A DNA stretch of 5,287 bases from Candidatus Mesolinea sp. UBA5823 (GTDB taxonomy: Bacteria > Chloroflexota > Anaerolineae > Anaerolineales > Anaerolineaceae), in contig DICP01000123.1 in the NCBI GenBank assembly GCA_002417685.1, positions 2,718-8,004 on the forward strand, given 5' to 3'. Below, in pieces: positions 1-5,287 of the stretch. Made by a program: the position numbers and the translations under genes. The first letter of the stretch is position 1; each line of letters starts with the position of its first letter. The notes beneath the pieces were generated by a model that saw only the letters and a list, made by a program, of their open reading frames with translations, ran no database searches and was not told where the DNA came from.

Positions 1-56
1 TATATAAGAGGCTAACTAACCACTTTAGACACTCAGTGATCATAAATGCTTGGAAT

Positions 57-156
57 AAGGGAGCGCTTCGGTCAAGTTCCTCGCTCGGTACCCATGGGGT
101 AGGCTTCACTCTCAGGAGACCGGCGAGAACAAAGTATTATCATCTTCAGCACTCTT
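57..156 (-). ncRNA. Candidate structured RNA, family unknown
   Basis: This stretch lies in the gene-free 180 bases beyond the arsC-like gene. It folds into nested helices. The outer helix pairs 61-67 with 148-154 (7 bp). An inner helix pairs 76-89 with 119-130, giving 12 Watson-Crick pairs interrupted by two single-base bulges at 80 and 85. Inside the inner helix sit two small hairpins, 90-93/97-100 and 109-111/116-118, forming a three-way junction. The outer helix contains one G-U pair if read on the minus strand but a C-A mismatch on the plus strand, which mildly favours the minus strand. It could be a 3' UTR element, a small RNA, or the leader of a gene left of the window. I saw no clear terminator or promoter and could not match it to a known riboswitch or RNA. 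The strand and the functional claim are both uncertain. Confidence 0.27.
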
Positions 157-180
157 CAAAGGAGACATAAGCTCTGGGTG

Positions 181-927
181 CTAAGCTTCGTTTTCGAATT
201 CCTTCAATACTGCCGGAATCGCGGCACGGATCAATTTAAGCGTATTCCGAAAAGCAGCCATCTTTTCTTCTTCTGTGCCCTGCACAGCAACTGGATCCTC
301 GAAGCCGACATGAATGCGCTTTTCCGGACCGAGCCATAGCGGGCAAGCCTCCCGTGCTTGATCACATACCGTAACGATGAGGTCGAAGCTCTGTCCTTTA
401 AACAGCTCGACCGACTTAGATTCACCTTGGTGGAAAATGCCAGCTTCCTCAAGTGCTGCCAAAGCATAGGGGTGCACGTAACCGGTGGGTTTTGTGCCGG
501 CACTAACTGCAATCCAGCGGTCCCAGAGGTCATTGTTGACAACGGCTTCAGCCATTTGGCTGCGGGCGGAGTTACCTGTACAAAGAAACAAAACCCGTTT
601 ACGTTTTTTTAGTTCCGCTTCTTCGGGCTGGGACTGGGCGTCAAGTTTCTCGTTTGAGCCGGCATCACTCACCAAGATTTCGTTAGCGTATTCACCCGAT
701 TCCATTGCGCGGAGCAGTTCGCGAGCCTTCGTTTCATCAACAGACGCAACGAGCACATCCACTTCCCCCAGATTTCCAACCGTCAAACCGTAGATTTTCC
801 CGACAGTATCTTGGCTGAGTAAGGCTGGAACGCCTTGCGCTTCGAGGAAAGCTTTAACCATTTCGCCCTCCAGCTGACCTTCGGCTTTATAAACTGAAAC
901 GTAAGAACCAATAGATTTATTACTCAT
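181..927 (-). CDS. DUF2007 domain fused to thioredoxin-type arsenate reductase (LMW phosphatase fold)
   Basis: The protein has 248 residues. Residues about 8-75 look like DUF2007, a small putative signal-transducing domain (pattern VYKAEGQLEGEMVKAFLEAQG followed by a VDVLV strand and a KARELL helix). A charged linker (about 83-110) leads to a low-molecular-weight phosphatase fold with the P-loop CTGNSARS at Cys116, C-x5-R. Two further cysteines, 188 and 195, and the DP-loop Asp211 follow. The spacings C+72, C+7 and D+16 equal those of Cys10, Cys82, Cys89 and Asp105 in Staphylococcus aureus pI258 ArsC. That family reduces arsenate to arsenite using a cysteine relay recharged by thioredoxin. 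I chose the start at 927 because ATGA overlaps the ndk stop. An in-frame ATG at 939 would add four residues. No arsenite pump or ArsR regulator is in view, so the physiological substrate is inferred. A protein tyrosine phosphatase is the alternative but does not explain the cysteine relay. Confidence 0.87.
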   Translation of the reverse strand: MSNKSIGSYVSVYKAEGQLEGEMVKAFLEAQGVPALLSQDTVGKIYGLTVGNLGEVDVLVASVDETKARELLRAMESGEYANEILVSDAGSNEKLDAQSQPEEAELKKRKRVLFLCTGNSARSQMAEAVVNNDLWDRWIAVSAGTKPTGYVHPYALAALEEAGIFHQGESKSVELFKGQSFDLIVTVCDQAREACPLWLGPEKRIHVGFEDPVAVQGTEEEKMAAFRNTLKLIRAAIPAVLKEFENEA

Positions 928-1373
928 TCGTATATCCATTTCTCAATGTCACGTTGCCAACTAACGATTTCCTCCGGTTTGAACCAAAGTGCGATTTCGA
1001 ATGCGGCTGTCTCAGGAGAATCGGATGCGTGGACGATGTTATAGCGTGCCTGCAGTGCAAAATCATGCCGCAGGGTACCCGGGTCGGCTTCTGTCCCGCG
1101 GGTTTTACCGAAGGTTTGACGGATTGCAGCGATTGCATCTGGACCTTCCCAGACCATTGCCATTACTGGTGAGGAGGTAATGAACGTGATCAGTGGTGCA
1201 TAAAAGGGTTTGCCGGCGTGCACTGCGTAGTGCTTTTCCGCTAATTCCGTATTGACCCACATAAAGCGGGCAGCGACTAAGCGCAAGCCGCGGTTTTCTA
1301 GGCGGGTGATGACCTCACCGATCAATCCGCGTTGTACGCCATCCGGTTTGACCAGTACCAACGATTGTTCCAT
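924..1373 (-). CDS. ndk: Nucleoside diphosphate kinase
   Basis: This cytoplasmic enzyme moves the gamma-phosphate from ATP to other nucleoside diphosphates through a phosphohistidine, balancing NTP and dNTP pools. The 149 residues are full length for the family. Active-site residues match the human enzyme with a constant offset of three: Lys9 (in LVKPDG), Tyr49, Arg85, Thr91, Arg102, Asn112 and the catalytic His115 in NIVHASDS. Two positions differ from the common RNIIHGSDS form: Tyr111 replaces Arg and Ala116 replaces Gly. The start is supported by an AGAGGGG ribosome binding site just upstream, which lies inside the end of the preceding gene. It starts 4 nt after that gene's stop, and its own TGA overlaps the next ATG, so the three genes are very likely cotranscribed and the last pair translationally coupled. 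Confidence 0.97.
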   Translation of the reverse strand: MEQSLVLVKPDGVQRGLIGEVITRLENRGLRLVAARFMWVNTELAEKHYAVHAGKPFYAPLITFITSSPVMAMVWEGPDAIAAIRQTFGKTRGTEADPGTLRHDFALQARYNIVHASDSPETAAFEIALWFKPEEIVSWQRDIEKWIYE

Positions 1374-1377
1374 TGGG

Positions 1378-2073
1378 TTACTTCCCCTCTAATTTATTGA
1401 GATAGTTTGCAGTTTGCTGGGCTTTATCCGCCAGCGCAGGTTGATTTTCTTGAGCATTTAAGGCAGCGTAGATCTCCCATAATGGCTTACTTGCGGGTTT
1501 GAGTGTCAGACGGGAGCGTAGAATGCGCAGTGCTTCAACGCGGATGGCAGCATCGTGAGAATGAAGCTCAAGTAATTGGAGCGCTCGCGGGTACTGTTGG
1601 GCATCCAAGGCGCTGGTAAAGTCTTCTCGAATTTGTTTTTCCTGGCTGGGGACGGTCTCTGCTCCTAATGGCTCAGTTGTCTCTTGAGCAGAGGTAATGC
1701 CTTGTTCCTGTTCCGTTGGGGGCGATGGAAATTCTTCGCTTGCCCAAGCAGCAGTAGCCGTGCTCACTGCTGACGCCGTGCTGATTGGCTGAGTATCCTC
1801 CTGAAGTAAAGAGGGTTCGGGAACCTGGCTCACTTTAATCTCGCGGGTATCTTCTTCTGGACTGATGTGTGAGGCACTTGAACCTTTTTGGCTGGCAAAT
1901 TCAATCAACCAATCCGGAGCGCTCTGGACTGGAACTGCGGCTTCCGATTGGATTTGTTCGGGAGTTTGGTCTGCTTGAGAGGGGAGACGCGTTTCTGGTT
2001 TAGTTTTGATAGGCTGTGTCTCCTCTTGCGGTTCTGCTTTTATGGGATGCGTGTTTTGGGAATTTTCTGTCAT
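1378..2073 (-). CDS. Hypothetical acidic, mostly disordered protein with a C-terminal helical domain
   Basis: I do not recognise a named family. The 231-residue protein has no signal peptide or membrane segment, so it is probably cytoplasmic. Residues 1-145 are rich in Pro, Glu, Gln, Ser and Thr and look disordered. They contain one PDWL motif (53-56) and four short T-x-[P/E]-I-[K/S] motifs beginning at Thr8, Thr19, Thr76 and Thr94. The last three are preceded by acidic residues. Residues about 147-229 form predicted amphipathic helices resembling TPR or HEAT-like units (FTSALDAQQYPRALQLLEL, then two or three more helices). The start is supported by AGGA five bases before the ATG. It lies 92 bp after rpoD and 4 nt before ndk, so it probably belongs to the same transcript. 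A role as an adaptor or scaffold is only a guess from composition. The reading frame and operon position make it a real gene. Confidence 0.82.
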   Translation of the reverse strand: MTENSQNTHPIKAEPQEETQPIKTKPETRLPSQADQTPEQIQSEAAVPVQSAPDWLIEFASQKGSSASHISPEEDTREIKVSQVPEPSLLQEDTQPISTASAVSTATAAWASEEFPSPPTEQEQGITSAQETTEPLGAETVPSQEKQIREDFTSALDAQQYPRALQLLELHSHDAAIRVEALRILRSRLTLKPASKPLWEIYAALNAQENQPALADKAQQTANYLNKLEGK

Positions 2074-2116
2074 AACGATCCTATCTTTATACGGCTTCTT
2101 TCATTTACTTAGCCAC

Positions 2117-2150
2117 AATAAAACTACAGCTAGGAATATACCCAGCTGTA
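2117..2150 (-). terminator. Hairpin with U-rich tail after rpoD (weak terminator or attenuator)
   Basis: Read on the minus strand, TACAGCTGGG and CCTAGCTGTA (plus-strand 2125-2150) form a 10-bp stem containing one G-U pair, closed by a six-base loop TATATT. It is followed after one G by TTTTATT (2117-2123). It starts 15 bp after the rpoD stop. The U-tract is short and interrupted, so termination may be partial. That would fit the closely packed genes downstream, which have no convincing promoter of their own. It could instead be an RNA-processing or 3'-end stabilising hairpin. Confidence 0.5.
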
Positions 2151-2165
2151 ATTTGAGATGGCATG

Positions 2166-3374
2166 TTATTCACCTAAGTAGTCGCGCAATTTACGCCGTA
2201 CGCTTGGGTGACGGAGTCTTTGGAGGGCTTGCGCTTCAATTTGCCGTACCCGCTCGCGGGTTACGCCCATCTTTCGGCCTACTTCCTCGAGGGTGTATGC
2301 TTGACCATCCTGAAGCCCATAGCGCAGCTGCAAGATGCGGACTTCCCGTGGTGGAAGTGTTTCCAACACCTCTTCGAGATGCTCCCGCAATAAGTTGTAG
2401 GTTGCAGTGTCATCCGGCGGTGGTGCTTCGTCATCTTCGATAAAGTCGCCTAGAACTGAATCCTCTTCGTCGTCGGTTGGTGTTTCGAGTGAAAGCGGCC
2501 GACGAGCTACCTGGATCATATTCTCGACTTTTTTGGGAGGCACCTCTAATGCTTCTGCCATTTCTTCGACGGTTGGTTCGCGCCCTAATTTTTGGGTTAG
2601 CTGGTGCTGTGTGCGCAGGAGCTTGTTGATTTGGTCGCCCATGTGCACTGGGACGCGAATCGTGCGTCCTTGATCAGCAATTGCCCGCGTAACAGCCTGG
2701 CGAATCCACCAGGTGGCATACGTGCTGAACTTATGCCCGCGTTGGTATTCAAACTTTTTGGTCGCGCGGATCAAGCCGATATTTCCTTCCTGAATGAGGT
2801 CTAAGAAGGGTACACCGCGACCCATATACTTTTTAGCGACGCTGATTACCAACCGAGAATTGGCAGTAATCAGGTGTTCACGGGCTTGCCAGCCGTCTTC
2901 AATTTGCTGACGCAATTCCAAGCGCCGCTTTGGGCTGACGTTACCTCGGGCTAATTCTTCGCGTGCGAATTTACCGCGTTCGATGCGTATGGCTAACGCT
3001 CTTTCTTCGTTAATATCACTAAGTAAAGGGACACGACTAACTTCTTTTAAATATAAGCCAATCGTATCATCTGTATCGATATTGGCTAAATCATCGAACG
3101 CTACTTCCTCTTCATCCTCGATGTTTTCTGAGAGATCTTCCTCGCTTGGTTCTTCGATAACGCTGTCTTCTTCCGTGTAGCTAATGCCTGCACCGAGTAA
3201 AGCTGTATAAGCTTCCTCGAGCTGGTCTAAATCTTGTTCTGCATCGGGGAAGAAATGCAAGATGTCATCATAGGTGACATATTTTTTCTTGCGGCCGAAT
3301 TCCAGTAGCCTTTCGAGAGCCGAGGAATCGCGCTCGTCATCTAAAACATCGTTAACTTTAATAATTCTCGCCAT
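2166..3374 (-). CDS. rpoD: Primary RNA polymerase sigma factor (sigma-70, RpoD/SigA)
   Basis: This protein directs core RNA polymerase to -35/-10 promoters of housekeeping genes. The 402 residues contain, in order: a region 1.1-like N-terminal domain (about 12-66); a very acidic linker (68-100); region 1.2 (102-120, DDTIGLYLKEVSRVPLLS); a short non-conserved segment (121-163); and region 2 (165-241), which includes the core-binding motif FLDLIQEGNIGLIRA and the -10 melting and recognition segment KFSTYATWWIRQAVTRAIAD. Region 3 follows (about 245-320), then region 4 (328-397) with the -35 helix-turn-helix VTRERVRQIEAQALQRLR. A region 1.1-like domain and full regions 2-4 mark a group 1 factor rather than an alternative sigma. 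The start is supported by AAGGTGAT eight bases before the ATG. A good promoter lies at 3417-3445. It is the first gene of the leftward cluster. The length resembles Gram-positive and Chloroflexota SigA rather than the longer proteobacterial RpoD. Confidence 0.97.
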   Translation of the reverse strand: MARIIKVNDVLDDERDSSALERLLEFGRKKKYVTYDDILHFFPDAEQDLDQLEEAYTALLGAGISYTEEDSVIEEPSEEDLSENIEDEEEVAFDDLANIDTDDTIGLYLKEVSRVPLLSDINEERALAIRIERGKFAREELARGNVSPKRRLELRQQIEDGWQAREHLITANSRLVISVAKKYMGRGVPFLDLIQEGNIGLIRATKKFEYQRGHKFSTYATWWIRQAVTRAIADQGRTIRVPVHMGDQINKLLRTQHQLTQKLGREPTVEEMAEALEVPPKKVENMIQVARRPLSLETPTDDEEDSVLGDFIEDDEAPPPDDTATYNLLREHLEEVLETLPPREVRILQLRYGLQDGQAYTLEEVGRKMGVTRERVRQIEAQALQRLRHPSVRRKLRDYLGE

Positions 3375-3416
3375 TCAGTCTCATCACCTTTTCTAGTGCA
3401 TTTTTACATTACGCAT

Positions 3417-3445
3417 AGGGTACAATATTTTTTTGTCATTTTCAA
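3417..3445 (-). promoter_or_regulatory. Sigma-70 promoter for rpoD
   Basis: On the minus strand, TTGAAA (plus 3440-3445) is separated by exactly 17 bases from TACCCT (plus 3417-3422). Both fit the -35 and -10 boxes, and the spacer contains an A7 run. Transcription would begin near 3410, leaving a leader of about 36 bases with the AAGGTGAT ribosome binding site. Since this precedes the primary sigma gene, autoregulation by the product is expected. Confidence 0.6.
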
Positions 3446-3624
3446 GTGTTTTTTAAATGTTAATCAAATCCATATAAACTGTTAATATATTGAACTTGAC
3501 TAAAAAACCATAAGAGAACTTTCTCTACAGGAATAGACATAAACCGTGTTCTCATCCTTTTCTTGCTTGGATATTATAAAAACGAAAATAGGTATAGATT
3601 GTTCCAATAATTGCGTGTTTATTA

Positions 3625-3664
3625 AGGGTATATCCTCAAAGAGGATGTATTTTATACTCTTTTT
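3625..3664 (+). terminator. Hairpin with T-tract on plus strand, orphan
   Basis: ATCCTC (3632-3637) and GAGGAT (3641-3646) form a perfect six-base stem around an AAA loop. The stem extends outward to 3625 and 3653, giving 13 pairs with four G-U pairs on the plus strand. Those G-U pairs become mismatches on the minus strand. Downstream are TTTTAT and TTTTTAT (3650-3666). This resembles an intrinsic terminator for rightward transcription, yet no rightward gene precedes it. It could end a small RNA or block stray transcription before the promoter at 3752. Confidence 0.4.
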
Positions 3665-3670
3665 ATAAAT

Positions 3671-3679
3671 ATTATACCA
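3671..3679 (-). promoter_or_regulatory. Extended -10 element, possible second rpoD promoter
   Basis: The minus strand reads TGGTATAAT: a perfect -10 box (plus 3671-3676) with the TGn extension (3677-3679). No good -35 lies 17 bases upstream. Extended -10 promoters can work without one. Transcription would start near 3664 and give rpoD a leader of about 290 bases that includes the 3632-3646 inverted repeat. Confidence 0.35.
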
Positions 3680-3751
3680 CCTTGGTCTAAGTTAATCTTT
3701 ATCAAGGTTATAATCCTGTAAATCAATACGATAGGTTGAGTAAACGTGAGT

Positions 3752-3780
3752 TTGACTGCTGAGTTCGTGACGGTTAAAAT
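3752..3780 (+). promoter_or_regulatory. Near-consensus sigma-70 promoter for the membrane protein gene
   Basis: TTGACT (3752-3757) and TAAAAT (3775-3780) are separated by exactly 17 bases, each one mismatch from consensus. Transcription would begin near 3787, giving a leader of about 24 bases. That leader contains the AAGG ribosome binding site at 3802-3805 before the ATG at 3811. The pentamer CGTGA occurs at 3745-3749 and 3766-3770, 21 bases apart and bracketing the -35 box, which may mark a regulator site. Confidence 0.72.
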
Positions 3781-3810
3781 CCGCCTGATTTGAGATGAAT
3801 TAAGGTTTAT

Positions 3811-5037
3811 ATGTTATTTCTCAGAAAAACTGCTCACTACTGGATATCACTACTCGCCATTGCTGGCGTGGTAGGTTTAGTTTTCCTAAACCTGAACCTT
3901 TCTGAGCAGTTTGTTCATCAGGATGAATTTGCCCCGCGTTGGGTGGCAGCCAAGCAATGGATGACCGAAGGGACTTCACCTTATGATCGTGAAGTCTTTG
4001 AGCAAACCCAAGCCCTCTGGGAAACTTATGGATACACCGAAGATGATTTCAGCCAAGGGCATTACTTGGACCTTGTATGGAACCTAATCCTCTTTCTGCC
4101 ATTTAGTTTTCTTCCTTACCTGGTTGCCAGGGCTATTTGGATGACAATCACGACCTTAGCGCTGTTTTTCTGCGTATGGTTTGGGTTCGATTTGGCTGGC
4201 GTACGCTTTCACCCTATTGAAAAAGTGCTTATCGCCCTTCTGATTACGTTATCTTATCCTTGTTTCAAACTCATTCTTAACGCCAGCGTTCTGCCGCTCT
4301 ATGTATTTTTCATGATCTTAGGCACTAAGAAAGGCCTAGAGGGGAGAAGCACAGCTGCAGGAATTTATTTTTTACTTAGTTTCGGCATATTCCCGCTGAG
4401 CCTCATTTTGGCAGTATTCTTTGCAATTTGGTTAGGCTCTCGGCGGGATAGTGGTTTCCTTTCGATTTATCTTACGGGCTTAGCTTTCCTGTTGGTGACA
4501 TCGTTGATTCTTTTTCCTGGCTGGATTCCAGAATGGTTTGCTAATTTTGTTCAAGTTCATCCAGATTTAAGCTGGATTGATACCCCGCTGATGCGTATGG
4601 CTGCCTTTTTCCCGGGTGCCTACCAGCCGTTAGCCATTAGCTTGCATGTATTGACTCTCTTTATGTTACTTGTTGAGTGGTATGGCTTACCCGAAAGCGG
4701 AGAACGCCAAATTCGCTGGAAAGCTTTACTTACTTTGAATTTGATTAGTTTTCTTAACCCAACCAGTTCAGCGGTTTATCTTTTGTTGGTATGGCCAAGT
4801 CTTTTCCTCTTTTTCGAGTTTTTAGATGAGAAATGGAAAATTGGGGGTAAAATAATTAGTTGGACTGTATTTTTGATTTTGCTTAACAGATTTTGGACTG
4901 ATTTCCAAAACACCCAAAACTGGTCCTCAACTGAGTCTACTGTGGTGAGCGTACTATTACCTATAGTCGCACTGATTGGGTTAGAATGGACACGCTGGTG
5001 GGCAATGGAAAGTCCAAAACCATTAATTGAAGATTAA
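3811..5037 (+). CDS. Polytopic membrane protein, GT87/DUF2029-like glycosyltransferase
   Basis: The 408-residue protein has about 10-12 hydrophobic segments, at roughly 11-29, 88-107, 110-127, 138-155, 157-171, 183-208, 216-236, 272-291, 303-316, 320-338, 347-361 and 376-393. After the first membrane segment comes an extracytoplasmic loop with QDEFAPRWVAAKQW (acidic residues Asp38 and Glu39) and then SPYD (57-60). In GT87 polyprenol-linked mannosyltransferases (DUF2029) and other GT-C enzymes, an acidic residue in this loop is catalytic, and a following PY is typical. From that I infer sugar transfer from a lipid-linked donor to a cell-surface glycan, with unknown donor and acceptor. The start follows AAGG at 3802-3805. 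It is the first gene of a rightward unit and ends 26 nt before the phosphofructokinase gene. Family membership is by pattern only; a generic membrane protein of unknown role remains possible. Confidence 0.72.
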   Translation: MLFLRKTAHYWISLLAIAGVVGLVFLNLNLSEQFVHQDEFAPRWVAAKQWMTEGTSPYDREVFEQTQALWETYGYTEDDFSQGHYLDLVWNLILFLPFSFLPYLVARAIWMTITTLALFFCVWFGFDLAGVRFHPIEKVLIALLITLSYPCFKLILNASVLPLYVFFMILGTKKGLEGRSTAAGIYFLLSFGIFPLSLILAVFFAIWLGSRRDSGFLSIYLTGLAFLLVTSLILFPGWIPEWFANFVQVHPDLSWIDTPLMRMAAFFPGAYQPLAISLHVLTLFMLLVEWYGLPESGERQIRWKALLTLNLISFLNPTSSAVYLLLVWPSLFLFFEFLDEKWKIGGKIISWTVFLILLNRFWTDFQNTQNWSSTESTVVSVLLPIVALIGLEWTRWWAMESPKPLIED

Positions 5038-5048
5038 GATTATTAATT

Positions 5049-5054
5049 AGGAGG
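5049..5054 (+). promoter_or_regulatory. Strong ribosome binding site for the phosphofructokinase gene
   Basis: A perfect AGGAGG sits nine bases before the ATG in the 26-nt gap. It is the strongest ribosome binding site in the window, in contrast to the weaker AAGG before the upstream membrane protein gene. This suggests the glycolytic enzyme is translated at a higher rate from the shared transcript. Confidence 0.75.
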
Positions 5055-5063
5055 CTTTATTGT

Positions 5064-5287
5064 ATGGCAAAAAAACGCATTGGGATATTAACCGGTGGCG
5101 GCGACGTCCCTGGGCTAAATTTAGCTATAAAATCCGTAGTATTAAATGCAGCTGAAGAAGATGATGAGGTTTTAGGAATTCGCTTAGGATGGGGAGGACT
5201 ACTCAACTATAACATCGAGGATTCTTCTCCTCAGGAAAAACTAGTCTATAAGTTAACACCTTTAACTGTCCGTCGCGTTGACCGTAC
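5064..5287 (+). CDS. pfkA: 6-phosphofructokinase, N-terminal part (runs off the window)
   Basis: Seventy-four complete codons are visible. The protein opens with KKRIGILTGGGDVPGLNLAI. Residues 11-19, GGGDVPGLN, are the glycine-rich nucleotide- or pyrophosphate-binding loop typical of the PFK family. The segment GIRLGWGGLL (38-47) and RRVDR at the edge match the region just before the conserved GGT...SR motif, which lies outside the window. The enzyme phosphorylates fructose 6-phosphate to fructose 1,6-bisphosphate in glycolysis. The GGDG segment that separates ATP-dependent from pyrophosphate-dependent enzymes is not in view, so the phosphate donor is undecided. The start is secured by AGGAGG at 5049-5054, nine bases before the ATG. 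The gene is probably cotranscribed with the upstream membrane protein gene. Confidence 0.93.
   Translation, partial: MAKKRIGILTGGGDVPGLNLAIKSVVLNAAEEDDEVLGIRLGWGGLLNYNIEDSSPQEKLVYKLTPLTVRRVDR

Larger units (their letters stand above)
3375..3810. other. 436-bp AT-rich divergent intergenic region
   Basis: This spacer separates the leftward rpoD from the rightward membrane protein gene. It is visibly far richer in A and T than the neighbouring genes. It holds two leftward promoter candidates, one strong rightward promoter, and a plus-strand hairpin with T-tract, each listed separately. It also has a 14-bp palindrome at 3513-3526 (AGAGAA, CT, TTCTCT) and a bare TATAAT at 3709-3714. I saw no convincing protein-coding frame in it. 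Confidence 0.8.

Noticed and set aside
61..80. Minus-strand GAGGAACTTGACCGAAGCGCTCC resembles the conserved start block of RNase P RNA.
   Set aside because: The match needs insertions, and none of the other RNase P conserved regions follow.
80..98. Minus-strand GGGTACCGAGCG looks a little like the T-box antiterminator motif.
   Set aside because: The T-box core GGTGGNACCGCG is not matched, and only about 90 bases lie between it and the upstream coding region, too short for a T-box leader.
109..124. Plus-strand CTCTCAGGAGACCGGC resembles the B12 box of cobalamin riboswitches (CAGGAGACC) and the CTCTCAGG of glycine riboswitches.
   Set aside because: The other conserved blocks of either riboswitch are missing upstream, and ACCGGCGAG pairs locally with 81-89 in a way neither family shows.
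2085..2090. Minus-strand TATAAA before the hypothetical protein as a promoter for the downstream cluster.
   Set aside because: The nearest TTG-type -35 is about 21 bases away, and transcription would start almost at the start codon, cutting off the ribosome binding site.
2006..2443. Open frame on the plus strand opposite rpoD and the following gene.
   Set aside because: It is antisense to strongly supported coding sequence, crosses the rpoD terminator region, and its translation resembles no protein family. Other opposite-strand frames within rpoD, ndk and the arsC-like gene are dismissed on the same grounds.
3496..3501. TTGACT on the plus strand as a -35 box for a small RNA ending at the 3625-3664 hairpin.
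   Set aside because: No acceptable -10 box lies 16-18 bases downstream.
3709..3714. Perfect TATAAT on the plus strand upstream of the membrane protein gene.
   Set aside because: No -35 box at suitable spacing and only a partial extended -10; the promoter at 3752-3780 is much better placed and matched.

Overview
The window looks like a piece of bacterial chromosome, most plausibly from a Chloroflexota (Anaerolineae-type) bacterium. That placement is inference. It rests on the compact 402-residue housekeeping sigma factor, a GT87/DUF2029-like membrane protein, a Pro/Glu/Gln-rich protein with a PDWL motif, and moderate GC content in genes separated by a very AT-rich spacer. No mobile element, CRISPR array, tRNA or rRNA gene was recognised.

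Left part, all on the minus strand and read from 3374 down to 181: the primary sigma factor rpoD (2166-3374); a 92-bp spacer holding a 10-bp hairpin with a short U-rich tail; an unrecognised acidic, largely disordered protein (1378-2073); nucleoside diphosphate kinase ndk (924-1373, 4 nt further on); and a two-domain protein (181-927) joining an N-terminal DUF2007 domain to a thioredoxin-type arsenate reductase. Its start overlaps the ndk stop as ATGA. The last three genes are tightly packed and no good promoter is visible in front of them, so they are probably read through from rpoD past the hairpin, which could act as an attenuator.

Far left (1-180): no gene. Positions 57-156 can fold into a multi-helix RNA-like structure. 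I could not assign it to a known family.

Centre (3375-3810): a 436-bp AT-rich divergent intergenic region. It carries a good sigma-70 promoter for rpoD, a second extended -10 promoter further upstream in the same direction, a near-consensus promoter for the rightward gene, and an isolated hairpin plus T-tract on the plus strand.

Right part, plus strand: a 408-residue polytopic membrane protein resembling GT87 glycosyltransferases (3811-5037). It is followed after 26 nt and a strong ribosome binding site by the start of a 6-phosphofructokinase gene that runs off the window (5064 onward).

Together the left cluster covers transcription initiation, nucleotide balance and probable arsenate or redox handling. 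The right cluster joins a probable cell-surface glycan enzyme to glycolysis. The least explained items are the folded region at 57-156, the DUF2007-ArsC fusion, and the T-x-x-I motif repeats in the protein at 1378-2073.
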